Shown here: positions 9,905 through 20,244 of the stretch, piece by piece
Layout of the letters: every line of letters begins with the position of its first letter
How positions within the stretch are numbered: position 1 is the stretch's first letter
DNA from: Delphinapterus leucas
Lineage: Eukaryota; Chordata; Mammalia; Artiodactyla; Monodontidae
DNA: 64,000 bases
Reading direction: 5' to 3'
Assembly (NCBI RefSeq): GCF_002288925.2
Contig: NW_022098049.1
Span: forward strand, 1,654,808 to 1,718,807
Translations under genes and position numbers: made by a program
Notes under the pieces: model-generated
The model's database searches: none
Told to the model about the DNA's origin: nothing
The model's input: only the letters and a program-made list of their open reading frames with translations

Positions 9905-10075
9905 CTGCACACATCCTCCTGGTCTCCCAACAACCAGTGATGTCGGTGTTGTCACACCCTCATTTTGTCCGGGGCACAGAGACAGTAAATAAATGTCCTG
10001 GGCTACCCAACGAGGGAAAGGCAGCAGCAGGATCTGAACCAGCTCGTCTCCTGCCAGAACCCAGTTTCCGAATCA
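9905..10075 (-). mobile_element. MIR fragment
   Basis: 'tctcccaacaaccagtgatg', 'accctcattttgtccggggc' and 'agcaggatctgaaccagctc' are the reverse-complement MIR core and tRNA end. Confidence 0.6.
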
Positions 10076-10525
10076 CCATCTGTCATGAGACAGAAACGAG
10101 AGACTGTGGTGACAGACCTTTGGAAACGGAAACGCACGACATGAATGTACCAGGACGACAATAGCCGAGCCCAGCACGTCTAAGCTGATTGCTCCAAATT
10201 TGCTCTGGGTCTCCTTCCTGTTTCATTCTTTAAATTGTGAGAGCTTTTTGCTGCCTCCCCTGATGGTACAACGTGAGGGGGTAAGAAGGGTGTCCATGAG
10301 GCACTATTGCTCTATTCAGTTACTGTCAGACTTCAGTGGCCCGGAATGTTCTGGAAATGGGGCATGCAGGCTGCGTGAATGTGCCCTTTATTCCAAAAAC
10401 AGGTCAGTCCATTTTCCGCCTTTAGTAAACATGGTGTGTTGATAAGAATCAAATATTTCAGCGTGGGACCATGCAAAGATGCACTCTGAGCTCCACCACT
10501 GAGATAACCTGTACCCTTACATAGT
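10076..10525. other. Unassigned sequence
   Basis: No gene or repeat is recognised with confidence; there are only short chance frames. Confidence 0.4.
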
Positions 10526-10790
10526 AATAGTACCCCTTAGTCCCTGAGTCTTGCCAGGTGTTAGAGACATTCCAAGTGCTTTATGCATATTAACTCGTTT
10601 AGCTCCCCAACCAATCACGGGAACAAGTACACTTATTAACTCCAGTAATCCTAGTCACAGAAACACAGAGATGTTGAATAACTTGACCAAAATCATACAG
10701 CTCATGATCGGCAGAGCCAGGATGTGAACGCGGGCCGTATGTCTCCTGAGGATGGGTTTTAACCAGCTCTCTTTTGTGACTCTCAGCTTC
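10526..10790 (-). mobile_element. MIR, near full length
   Basis: 'tgccaggtgttagagacatt', 'ccaagtgctttatgcatatt', 'aatcatacagctcatgatcg' and 'gcagagccaggatgtgaacg' appear in reverse-complement MIR order. Confidence 0.8.
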
Positions 10791-11125
10791 AGCTGTAAAT
10801 TGTGGGGAATGCATTCAATCGTATTTTCAGCTTGAAAAAACTATGCTTGTAAGGCTGAGAACTTGGTAGTACTTTTGAGTCATTGGTATGAGTGCAAGAA
10901 GTATAGGTGACTGGGATGCAGCAGGATTAAGGCTATCACAGGAAGGTCCGCGATCCGGGCTTCATTTCCATCAGGTTCTCTCTTGTGTCTTGCTGTCCTG
11001 TCATTTGCTACTTTTCTTGCCTTGATTGTTTGCAGAAATAAGAGCCCACAGGTGCTCATCTACCCCCAGACATCTTTCCCCTCTGTGTGATAAAAAAAAA
11101 AATCTATGAAACCCATATGGTCCTC
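10791..11125. other. Unassigned sequence
   Basis: AT-moderate sequence with an A-run at 11089-11101. No gene or repeat is recognised. Confidence 0.4.
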
Positions 11126-11258
11126 TGGTGTTGATTAACTTTAAAAGCACTCTCACATCTCTGTTCTCACTTGATTCACATAGAGACCCTGTGTGGACAG
11201 GCAGGGAGAGTCCCATTTTACAGACGAGGAAATAGAGGTGGAGAAGGCTGATCTTAAG
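11126..11258 (-). mobile_element. MIR fragment
   Basis: 'gattaactttaaaagcactc' and 'cccattttacagacgaggaa' with 'atagaggtggagaaggctga' match the reverse-complement MIR. Confidence 0.65.
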
Positions 11259-11424
11259 GTTGCATTTATCTCCTCCTGTCTCCTATGAGTATTTCCTGGG
11301 TCCTTCCTCAGGGTTTTTCTTACTTTACTGTAATAATCTTAGCAAACAGAGTCTTCGATTGCTCCCAGCCACCTCCTACACTGTTGTCGCCACTAGATTA
11401 GCAATAAATTCCTGTCAGAACGGT

Positions 11425-11642
11425 GACCATCTTTTACTGAGTACCTTTGATGTGCCAGGAACTGTGCTAGGGGCTTTTCGCGTTTTACGTCCTTCTAATC
11501 CCCACAATACCCCTTTGAGATATATAGCATTATGACTCCCATTTCACAGATGAGGTGCCTGAGACCACACAGCCCCGGGGCAACACGTGCATATAGTCAC
11601 ACAACGAGGAGGTGGTAAACCCAGGTTCTGCACGCGTTGACA
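11425..11642 (-). mobile_element. MIR, near full length
   Basis: 'gtgccaggaactgtgctagg', 'taatccccacaatacccctt', 'cccatttcacagatgaggtg' and 'gtggtaaacccaggttctgc' run through the whole reverse-complement MIR consensus. Confidence 0.85.
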
Positions 11643-11699
11643 CAGATTGTCCGGTGACCCCTCCCTGGTTGAAGCCTACCGGGACTGCTGGTCATGACT

Positions 11700-12080
11700 C
11701 CTGGACAGGACAATGTCCAAACTCCTTGTCGTGGTGTGCAGGGCCTCCCTGTGCCCACGGCACCTACCCTCCAGCCCACGTCCTAGCCCCTCCACCTTCA
11801 CTGTCAGCCACACTCAACCACCAGCTGCTCCCTGCTTAGGCCATGCCCTTGCTCTGGACCTCGCCTCTCTGCTGCCCTCCTTGGAAGGCACGCTCCTTCC
11901 CCTTCTGGCTGGTGATTTCCCATCCATCCTCCATGCACCAGGCCAAAGCCACCTTCTCCACGCAGCCTCCTCTGACCCACCATCTCCCATGCCCTCCTCC
12001 CTGCCCAGCGTCACTCTGCCCCAGGGCACCCTGAACCACACCCCATTGCGGCACAGCTCGCCCGGTGTCACCGGCACCTA
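11700..12080 (+). mobile_element. L2 LINE fragment
   Basis: 'caatgtccaaactccttgtc', 'gcagggcctccctgtgccca' and 'ccaccttctccacgcagcct' resemble the 3' portion of L2. Open frames on both strands (up to 122 codons) are by-products of its pyrimidine-rich composition. Confidence 0.6.
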
Positions 12081-12311
12081 ACATAGCCCTCAGATAGAGG
12101 GACAAAGGACAGCAGGGAGCAGTGTGGCTTGTGGAAGCACCGGACAATGTGTGCCCCGCCTAAGAGCATTCTGATTCCTTGTGGGTTTTTTTTAAAACAC
12201 ACGCCAGCCCAACGAAACAACTTTGTGGCTGGTGTTTGAACCATGGGCCACCAGTCTGAGACTCTTGGGAGCTCCTCGGGATTCGTGTGCTTCTCTCCAT
12301 TGTCACTACTT

Positions 12312-12352
12312 AAATGAGGGAGGGAGGGAAGGAGGGGAGGAAAGAAGGAAGA
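12312..12352 (+). repeat. GGGA/GGAA purine tract
   Basis: Run of GAGG, GGGA and AAGAAGG units, a simple polypurine repeat. Confidence 0.8.
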
Positions 12353-12396
12353 ACTTACCTTCCTAGACCTGGCAATTTGGCTTCCGTAAAACATGG

Positions 12397-12792
12397 TGTA
12401 TTAATTAGTCTGCTCAAGCTGCCATAACAAAATACCATAGATTGGGTGGCTTAAACAGCAGAAATTTGTTTTCTTACAGTTTCTGGAGGTTGGAAGTCCA
12501 AGGTCAAGGTTCCAGCCAATTCTGTTTCTGGTGATGACTCTCTTCCTCACTTGCAAATGGCCACCTTCTTGCTGTGTCCTCACATGGCCTTTCCTCGGTG
12601 TGTGCACTCGGAGAGAACAAGCTCTCTGCTGTCTCTTCTTATAAGGACACTAATTATATGGGGTCAGGGCCCCATTGTTATGACCTCATTTAACCTCCCT
12701 TAGAGGTCCCACCTCCAAATACAGTCATACTGGGGGTTAAGGCTCCAACATATAAATTTGGGGAGCGGAGGACGAATATTCAGTCCATAACA
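12397..12792 (-). mobile_element. MLT1-type solo LTR with intact target duplication
   Basis: Begins 'tgtattaattagtctgctca' and ends 'ttcagtccataaca', so the LTR itself runs TG...CA on the minus strand. Inside are 'gccataacaaaataccatag', 'tttctggaggttggaagtcc' and 'tcttataaggacactaatta'. It is flanked by perfect 5-bp repeats catgg (12392-12396 and 12793-12797), the expected duplication for an ERVL-type integrase. The internal region was lost by recombination between two LTRs, leaving a solo LTR. Confidence 0.93.
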
Positions 12793-12874
12793 CATGGCAT
12801 TCCAGATTATTCAATCCACAAGTCTTTCCTGTGTCCTCACTATGGGGATTCTGAAAACATTGAAGGCAAACAGC

Positions 12875-13100
12875 AGAGCCCAGTTGTCAAAAGCACGAGC
12901 TTTCATATCAGGCAAATTCAAGTTTGGTACTTAGCTCTACCGCTTACTGACCAGGTGACCTTAGACAACCTACCCAACTTCTCTGAGCCTTGCACTCCTC
13001 ACTGTGAAAGGAGCCTTGCACTCCTCACACCAACCACCCAGGGTTTGTATGAGGGTTAAGCAAGATCCACGCACATCCACCACGCCCAGCAGAATTCACG
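12875..13100 (+). mobile_element. MIR with internal 18-bp duplication
   Basis: 'ctctaccgcttactgaccag', 'gtgaccttagacaacctacc' and 'ttgtatgagggttaagcaag' give the MIR order. The segment gagccttgcactcctcac occurs twice (from about 12985 and 13011), separated by 8 bases, a local tandem duplication within the element. Confidence 0.75.
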
Positions 13101-13109
13101 ACCGCCCTG

Positions 13110-13425
13110 GAGAAACAGTTACTGAGCACATCCTCCATGCTAGGCTCTCTGCTGGGTGCTGGGGAGCCGGTGGTGAGTAGGACAGAGCAGATCCCTTGTT
13201 CTCATTCTTCCTTGAAGAGCCGGATAATAAACAAGGAATTATGTGATCAGATAGCAAACACGTCCGTCATTTGAGAATGGGACATGGGCCGTAAGGAAGT
13301 AAAAAGCAGCAAGGGAGGAAAGGCCTCACTGGGGAGGTGACTTTGACAAGAAGCTGAGGGCCATTCAAAGCCTCGGGGCAGAGTATTCCAGGCGGGGGAG
13401 TAGCAATCACGAAGGCCTGAAGGTG
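13110..13425 (-). mobile_element. L2 LINE 3' fragment
   Basis: 'ctgctgggtgctggggagcc', 'ataataaacaaggaatt', 'aggcctcactggggaggtga' and 'tattccaggcgggggagtag' match the reverse complement of the L2 3' end. Confidence 0.7.
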
Positions 13426-14264
13426 GGCACGCTCAGTGCCCACGGTATTCATTCTGATAGCTGTGGTCCTATTGCATGTGGTCCCACCCTCAGAGGCCAC
13501 CACCCTGGGGGGACACAGGACCTCTGCCCAGCCCTCCAGGGAGCAGGGCCTAGACGAACCTGGCTCTCAGAGGGGAGCAGCGCCTTGAGGGCTGGAGCTC
13601 TGGGAGATGGACAGCAACGGAGGAAGAGGATGTGGCGTTTGGTGGGGGGGGTGAGAAACGAGCATCCCGGGGGAGAGGGGAGTTTGGTCGACGAGCCTGG
13701 TGTCTGAGGGACCCTGGGAGACTGCCCAGGCCTGAGCCGATTCTGAGAGCAATGCCAGGCCGGGAGCCCAAGGCACCACGTGGATGACCTCAGCGTGAGC
13801 TGATAAGGGCAGCAGCCCTCACTGTCACGGCGGGGTGGGCGGGTTTCCCCACTCAAGAGGCAGGGCCCCGGGCAGAAATCCAGCACTGTGAGTCACAACC
13901 AGATGTACGTCTTGTCAGGGAGAGACATGGCCGCGGAGAACTGGTCATGGTTTCCTGGAAACTTCCTCAGTGTGGGGCAGGGGCACTCTGAGGATAGGTG
14001 CCAGCCAGGGCAGAGAGAGGAGACCGTGCTGGGGGGCTGGGCCAGGGCTGCACTCTCGGGACCATGGCCGAGCTTCCTGGGGACACTGGGGGCCAGAGGA
14101 CTAGCTGAGGTCTGAGCCTGGTGCCCGTGGACAAGCTGAGGCACGTCTCCCCTTCCACAATGTGCCTGGAGTTTCCTGGACTTCTGACACAGGTCGGCAC
14201 GCCCCTTGAGGTGTGGATGTGGGAAGCGCAGCTAGACTGGAAGATGGAACCCCTGCATCCTCAT
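13426..14264. other. GC-rich unassigned sequence
   Basis: GC-rich with many overlapping open frames on both strands (up to 145 codons on the minus strand at 13449-13886). None has a recognisable domain. There is no CpG island: CpGs are sparse for the GC content. Confidence 0.45.
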
Positions 14265-14515
14265 CCCACAAACTTGGATTCAAATCCAAGGACTTGCACA
14301 AGCCCAGCTTCTCCAGCCCTTGGTTCTCTCATCTACAAATGGATGGGATGAATTGGGAGCTCTCCAAGGTTCCGCCCAGCTGGACTCTTCAGGCAGTTCA
14401 TTCATGTTCCTCCCTGTAGATGGGAGAAACTGAGGCCCAAGAGCAAGAGACCTGATCTGAGCCCGCCCATTTGGAGGTGGGACTGGAGCTCTAGCTTCGG
14501 CCAGAGCGGCACTTC
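14265..14515. mobile_element. Adjacent MIR fragments in opposite orientations
   Basis: 14265-14362 reads forward ('ttggattcaaatccaaggac', 'gttctctcatctacaaatgg'). 14395-14515 reads in reverse ('gtagatgggagaaactgagg', 'cccaagagcaagagacctga'). Both are degenerate. Confidence 0.5.
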
Positions 14516-15055
14516 TCCCCGCCTTGCTCCAGTGTCCTGCCTTCTCTCCCCGATCTTCTCCTTCCTGGACGCCTCTTTCCCTCCTTCCGCTCTGCCTGTG
14601 CCCCTCACCTGCCAGACATGGAGATTCAGCCTTTCCTGGGGTGGGTGGGTCCCAAGTCAGAACCAAGATGAGAACTCCCAGGGCCATCAGCCATCTGTCT
14701 GTACTCACCGGGATAAGTGAGCAGGACCTCCTCCAGCCAGCTTCTGTCTGAATGCTCCACATCCTTCGATCCAACTCAAATGACACCTCCACCAGGAAGC
14801 CTTCCAGATCACCCCAGCCAGAGCCATCACCTAAGCAAGCCTTCCCCATGCATCCCACTTTATAATCTTGCTGGTGCCATTTTTACTTACTTGTATTGTA
14901 ATTATTTGTGCATACATCATAGCTCCTCTACACAATTCCAAACTCAAATTGCTTCCATTTTGCCCATGCCTATCACCAGCCTCCTCTTTCACATCTGTTG
15001 CGGTGTTTGTATTCTAAGTGTTGGGTAGATATTTGTGGAATAAATGGAGTTTTCT
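14516..15055 (+). mobile_element. L2 LINE 3' region
   Basis: 'gatccaactcaaatgacacc', 'tccaccaggaagccttccag', then 'gtagatatttgtggaataaa' at the end, following the L2 3' order. A 192-codon minus-strand frame covering 14280-14858 lies across this and the MIR pair and is discounted. Confidence 0.75.
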
Positions 15056-15099
15056 TTCTTCTATGTGAAAGGATTCTTTCCTTTCAGAATGAATGGTCA

Positions 15100-15330
15100 G
15101 ATGTGTAAGAGCGTCTGTTCTAGAGCTGCACTGGGTGGAATCTTAGCTCCACCATCTACACACGGTGGGGGCCTTGGACAAATTACTAACACTTGTGCCT
15201 CAGTTTCCTCACTGATAAAATGAGGATAAGTCATAACCCCCTACCTCACAGGGTGGCTGTGAAGACTAAATGAGTCACGTTTGTCAAGTGCTTGATGTCG
15301 TGCCCAGCATAGACTTGATTTAATAAGTGA
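15100..15330 (+). mobile_element. MIR, near full length
   Basis: 'ttggacaaattactaacact', 'tgtgcctcagtttcctcact', 'ataaaatgaggataagtcat' and 'cctcacagggtggctgtgaa' are in consensus order. Confidence 0.88.
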
Positions 15331-15985
15331 AGTTGTGAGATTCTGGCAATCCAATATGCAAATTTTTATTTGATTTTTTGAAAAAATATTACACCGCCTT
15401 ACAGAATTCGAGCTTGGCTTTAGGTAGTTGCCAGATCCTTTCCAATCCTTGCATTCACAGAACCTGCACTGGGTATTCACTGCCGTCCGCAGAGCCTCCC
15501 CGGCTACACTGGCTCGGTTCAGGGGGCAGGGGAGGGAGAGAAGAGCCGTCTCTGGCGTAACTGCTCGCCAGCTTGGGGCTAACAGCCACATTAAGTGCTC
15601 TTACTCAATTCATGTGACTCGACAAATTTGGAATGTGTTAGCGAGAGAGAGTTTTTCCAGCTATGAGTCAGTACCTTTATGCTCTCTCACACACACATTT
15701 AAAAATTTTAAGAAGAAAGAGACTTCAGCGAGAATCCTTTATGAGTGCAAAGTGGAAATCTCCGGAAACTGTATTTTGACCCTGAAGGCAAGTAATACTT
15801 AAGATATTTAATAAAGGGTTCGAAACAAGAGTCGAGGAGAGAAAACACAGCTAGCTGCCTTTTCCTTCTGTATTCTCAGCTGCTGCATTGCACATAGGAG
15901 GACCCGATGTACGTGGGTTTATAAAGCACCTCCTGGATTCCCTGATTTATACTCAACATAGTGGGGAAAGAAATATGGGAAAGAA
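15331..15985. other. Unique sequence with exact octamer motif
   Basis: No repeat is recognised. The exact POU octamer ATGCAAAT lies at 15356-15363, in an AT-rich stretch with 'tttttatttgattttttg'. There are no credible open frames. Confidence 0.4.
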
Positions 15986-15989
15986 GGGA

Positions 15990-16282
15990 GGCATAACCAG
16001 CATTCATTAAGAACCTATTATGTGCCAGATATTCGGGGCTGGGGTCGGGGTACATGTCCCAAGTTCAAGAGGAAGTGTGGGGAAAAATGGAATGATTGTA
16101 TTCAGACACGCTTGGGTTCAAACCTCAGCCTACTTTCATAATATTATCTAAGCCCCCTCTTCTCCCATTTTGTGGATGACAAAACTAAGGCTCAGAGAAG
16201 AGAAAATAATTTGTCTGTGGACACAAAGCTCTTAAATGGTAGAAATCATCTTCTAAACTGGGTCTGTGAGTCTCCCTAGGGT
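15990..16282 (-). mobile_element. MIR, interrupted and diverged
   Basis: The 3' part 'ttcattaagaacctattatg' with 'tgccagatattcggggctgg' is separated by about 100 bases from the core 'cccattttgtggatgacaaa' with 'actaaggctcagagaagaga'. The middle may be another insertion. Confidence 0.6.
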
Positions 16283-16885
16283 AAAGAAATTTGGGTTAAA
16301 TTTATGTCCTCAGGGGCTGAGTTTCCCCACCAAGGAGGGGAGCAAAGACACCCATTCTCGGAGATCACATCCGCATATCCTAAGCAGGTACCACTTTCTC
16401 GCAGACCAGTCCCTTTAACCACCTCCTGCCACTTGCCTTTGAGTCCCGCCCGTTCGGGATTACAAAAAACCTGCTTCTGGTCCAGGCTGGTCCTCTCTGC
16501 TATTGTTTACTTTAAAGAAAGAAACCACCACCCGCCCAGAGGACTTGTATTTCCAGCTCACTTACATCTCTTTTGCAAGGGTTCATTTTCATAGACTCCC
16601 AATCTCCAGGGAGCTGTGTCTTTCCCTCGGAAACATGAGCTGTAATCAAAGGTGTATTCATCCCCGCACATCTGCCAGCAGCCACGCCGGAGCCACGGTT
16701 CCCCGAGGCCTGACAGAAGGAGGCTCAGGCCAGGTGCCCGGGGAGAATTTTTCCCTACACAAATCAGATTGTCCCGTGGTTGCCCTTTGTAGAGATGGCA
16801 GAGTCCCAGGCGGTGCTTCTCAGATTGCTGGAGGACCTGATGGGGCCAGGGGTAAATAAGATTCCACCCTCCGTTCAACAAATAC
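16283..16885. other. Unique sequence with FOX- and TCF-like motifs
   Basis: No repeat is recognised. It contains TGTTTAC (near 16505, forkhead-like) and ATCAAAGG (near 16645, TCF/LEF-like). These short motifs are common by chance. Confidence 0.35.
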
Positions 16886-16889
16886 TACT

Positions 16890-17450
16890 GAGGGCCACCA
16901 CGTGTGGAGAACTGCAGACACTGAGAATCCAACTCTTTTGGTGACTTCCCGTCACTCACAGGGATAAAGACCCAGCTTCTTAAAGGCCAGCAACTCCCTG
17001 GAAGAGCTGGTGCTTGCTCTTTCTCTGCCCTGCTTGGCTGTGGCCACCCCAGCCAGCTTCCATTGCTTGGTGACCAGTATGCCTCCTCCCCCTCGGCCCC
17101 ATACACGCTCTCTCTGGCTTTCTCGATTCTTCCTTCCCCTCTTGGCGAGGTTTGCTGCTGCCTGCCTTTCAGGTCCAGCTCCCCGCCCCGGCGCGCCGCC
17201 CCCCCCCCCCCCCGCCACCTCATCTGCCATATCCTCACGTGCCTCTCCTGGCGATCTCGCCACCATTGCATGTCCTTCAGGTAGCACCATCACGCCACTG
17301 GAGTCTCTTATCCAACCCAACTGCAAGGGCAGGGCTCACCTTATGTCCCCAGCACTGGCCCATAGTCAGTGCCCCACAGTTATCGGAGGAATGAAGAGAC
17401 AGCAGTGAGCAAATCAGACACTGCCCTGCCCGGTGCTGGGCACATCTTTG
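16890..17450 (+). mobile_element. Probable diverged L2 fragment
   Basis: 'ataaagacccagcttcttaa', 'tttctctgccctgcttggct' and, near the end, 'gggcagggctcaccttatgt' with 'cccagcactggcccatagtc' recall the L2 3' region. The middle is obscured by C-rich sequence. Confidence 0.5.
17199..17213 (+). repeat. C15 homopolymer
   Basis: Fifteen consecutive C bases after GCGCGCCG. Such runs are prone to sequencing length error. Confidence 0.9.
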
Positions 17451-17706
17451 TGGAGTGCTGATTGTACTTGACAGTTTTCAGGGGGAAATATTTGGGAGCA
17501 AATACAGATCAATTCTAGAGTAGAATTCAGTGTCCTGGTGAACGTTCAAGGTGTCGTTCTGCGCCCTCACACGTTGGGGAGGTTATGAACTCAGCTTCCT
17601 CCGTGCTCCTGGCGGCGTCTCAGTGGAAGACCAGGTTGGGGGTGATGGGAGAGGTGGCCCAGTTTGTCAGCAGCTCAAGTCATGGAGCCAAAGTTTAAGA
17701 GGCAGC

Positions 17707-17726
17707 GGGGTGGGGGTGGGAGCGGG
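17707..17726 (+). other. Potential G-quadruplex
   Basis: Four G-tracts (4, 5, 3 and 3) separated by T, T and AGC: a compact canonical G4 pattern. Confidence 0.6.
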
Positions 17727-17729
17727 AAT

Positions 17730-17970
17730 GGAAAGACTGCACTCAATCAGGCCTGAGCTCAAACCTCAGTGCTGGACATTTTACGCTTATGACACGTGGC
17801 AATGTACTTAATCACTCTAAGGTTCTAAGGTTGAGGTCTGTTGTCTGTAAAAGGGGTATAAGGATACGTGCTCGTCAGACTTGCTGCGGGAAGGACAGAC
17901 AAGCCATGTGGAGGGCCCAGCTCAACGTCTGGCGCAGAGCAAGCACTCGGGAAGGGGTGGCCTTTGTACC
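17730..17970 (+). mobile_element. MIR, diverged
   Basis: 'gcctgagctcaaacctcagt', 'ggcaatgtacttaatcactc', 'gtctgtaaaaggggtataag' and 'gcgcagagcaagcactcggg' follow the forward MIR order. Confidence 0.6.
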
Positions 17971-18690
17971 CGTCACTCGCTGCTCGCTCTTGTGAATTAA
18001 AGACTGTTGTTGGTGTCCAAAGTGGAACATTTTCTGGAGCAAAGACAGGCAACTTAAGGCTGCACTTCTGGCTGGCAGAATGATGGCTGCACAGAAGTGG
18101 CCTGTAGTTTTCCACCTTCTTTGAAGTTGACCTTCCTCTCTTGTATCCAGTCTGCACTGGCCCTGGCCTGAGTCAGTCACTCCCTAGCAGTGTCCTCCAT
18201 GGGTTCCTCACCCTCTCCTCCATATGAGGCCATCACCTCGGGACATCATGACCTGTTTACTAGAATTTCTCACTCATCTGCTAAACGTTTGCCGAGTGAA
18301 AAAATGGACTGGAATAAACTACGTGAGAGGGGATGACCCTGGGGAAGGGTGTTTTTCTTCTTCTACAGACCGTTAAATCACCGTTCCTCTTTTTCCCCCT
18401 GCAGTTGTCTTGCCATCTGGTAGGTTTAAACTAGGCCAAAAGGGAATAGGAGGGACCTGTAGGGAAAATCCTACAGGCAGATTTTTCCTCATTGGGATTT
18501 CGCGCCGCGTGACCATTTTCTGGGGGAAGGAGTTCTGAGCCGGGAAGACTGGAAATGTGTGCCCATTAAGAGCTTGAAGGACAGTGAAAAGCCCTTTACT
18601 TCATTTATACTGCTCGCGATGAAAGCTGCCATTTCCACGTGCAGGAACTGCGGTCGGCACCGTGGCCTTGGATCCCCCATGCAACCCAAG
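17971..18690. other. Unassigned sequence
   Basis: No gene or repeat is recognised. Frames of about 100 codons overlap on both strands. Confidence 0.4.
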
Positions 18691-18691
18691 G

Positions 18692-18870
18692 AAGCAGGTT
18701 CTGTTTAGAGCCCCACTTGGCTGCTAAGAAAACCAAGGTCCCCGGGAGGGAGGTGCTTGGCGTCAGGGCACAGCACAAGCGTGTGAAAGAACCAGGACCA
18801 GAACCAGGACCAGACTCAGACGTCCTGTCTCCAAGACCTATGCTCTTCCCCCCATGCTGGTTAGGAAGGA
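18692..18870 (-). mobile_element. Degenerate MIR with a 12-bp tandem duplication
   Basis: 'gctaagaaaaccaaggtccc' and 'gggcacagcacaagcgtgtg' are MIR-like in reverse. Inside, gaaccaggacca is present twice in perfect tandem (18789-18812). Confidence 0.5.
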
Positions 18871-19029
18871 TCCAGTGTCTAGTGGGTGATGCTGCAGAGC
18901 TGAGCTCCAGGATAAATGGGGAAGATGTAACAGATCCATTGAGACTCCCCAGCTCTGAGAAGACTTCACGGTGCGGCCCCAGCCAAGCCCCACTCCACGC
19001 CTCTGTGCTCAAGAAGCACCCAGTCAGCT

Positions 19030-19145
19030 GAGGGTGATAATAAGTATTATCAATAATAATAGTAGCTATCACGCCTGATTACATGATTCTCAGCGTTTTG
19101 TATGTGTTACCACCCTGGGTCCTACAGGGTAACTCGGGGTTAATT
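19030..19145 (-). mobile_element. MIR 3' fragment
   Basis: 'aataataatagtagctatca' and 'ttctcagcgttttgtatgtg' resemble the reverse-complement 3' end of MIR. Confidence 0.4.
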
Positions 19146-19329
19146 TGGGGAAGAGGGAGAACAGAGCATTGAAGAGAGAGGGTCTAAGATAGCATAGCCA
19201 TATGGCTGCAGGGGGCGTAGTGGGTTCAAGAAGCTTAGGCATCCGTGAGCCCAGAACACAGTGGGGCAAAGGGAGCGGGGAGCAATGAGCAGGGGGCAGA
19301 CCTCACAGGCTCCAAGACCCTGCGGTAAG

Positions 19330-19580
19330 GAGTGTGGCTTTCTCCTGAGACAAATGGGGTGTTCATTAACTGCTCCCACCTGTCCCACCTCTATGTACAT
19401 TGTCCTTCCTCACATTCAGTTTATTACGTATCTTTCTCCTTTTTTATACCGTGAGTTTCCTAAGGGTAGGGATTGGGTCTTATTTACGTATGTATGTATG
19501 TATTTATTTATTTATGGCCATGTGGTGCTTAGCACAGAATCAGGTATATATGGATAGTCAATAAATGGTTGTTCATCAGA
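19330..19580 (+). mobile_element. L2 LINE 3' end
   Basis: 'ccgtgagtttcctaagggta', 'gggattgggtcttatttacg', 'gtgcttagcacagaatcagg' and 'gtcaataaatggttgttca' match the L2 3' terminus. A TATG/TTTA microsatellite (about 19486-19516) has expanded inside it. Confidence 0.75.
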
Positions 19581-19883
19581 TATTTAAAATATCCAACATT
19601 TAATAATAGTGACATGTTCAATATTTAAAAACTATATATTATATATTGGTTATATATAGATTATTAGTACCTGTAATATAACTTCCTTTATGCAGGCATT
19701 TCTGCTCTAAAATGATATATGCGTGCCTGTAAAACCCTGTACTCTGAAAAATTCAAAAATCACAGCGCTTTGGGGACAATTGGGCTGTAGCAGAGCATTC
19801 ACGATTCATGTGACTCTGTAATGAAGCACAATCCAAGTGGTGATACCAAGCAGAGTTCAAAGGGCATGATACATTTTGGATGA
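19581..19883. other. AT-rich sequence
   Basis: Mostly A/T at 19581-19700, with 'tatatattatatattgg' and similar runs. No gene is recognised; it ends at the CHR insertion. Confidence 0.5.
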
Positions 19884-20244
19884 GGGGCTTCCCTGGTGGC
19901 GCAGTGGTTGACAATCCGCCTGCCAATGCAGGGGACATGGGTTCGATCCCTAGTCCGGGAAGATCCCACATGCCGTGGAGCAACTAAGCCCGTGCACCAC
20001 AACTACTGAGCCTGCACTCTAGAGCCTGCGAGCCACAACTACTGAGCCCGCATGCCGCAACTACTGAAGCCCACGCGCCTAGAGCCCGTGCTCCACAACG
20101 AGAGAAGCCACCGCCATGAGAAGCCTGCGCTCCGCAGCGAAGAGTAGCCCCCGCTCGCCGCAACTAGAGAAAGCCCGCGCGCAGCAACAAAGACCCAACG
20201 CAGCCAAAAATAAAATAAATAAAACAAATAAATTTATATTAAAA
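19884..20244 (+). mobile_element. CHR SINE, long form
   Basis: The head has an exact A box TGGCGCAGTGG (19897-19907) and a near-consensus B box GGTTCGATCCC (19940-19950). The body carries repeated 'caactactgagcc' units, then 'gctccacaacgagagaagcc' and 'agacccaacgcagccaaaaa', ending in an A/T-rich AAATA tail. Flanks attttggatga (19873-19883) and aatttgggtga (20245-20255) are a probable target duplication with two mismatches. This is the older, longer subfamily compared with the copies carrying CGGCCATGGCTCACGGGCC. Confidence 0.92.

Noticed and set aside
14280..14858. 192-codon minus-strand open frame
   Set aside because: It overlaps MIR and L2 remnants and other open frames on the opposite strand; it arises from stop-poor GC-rich composition.
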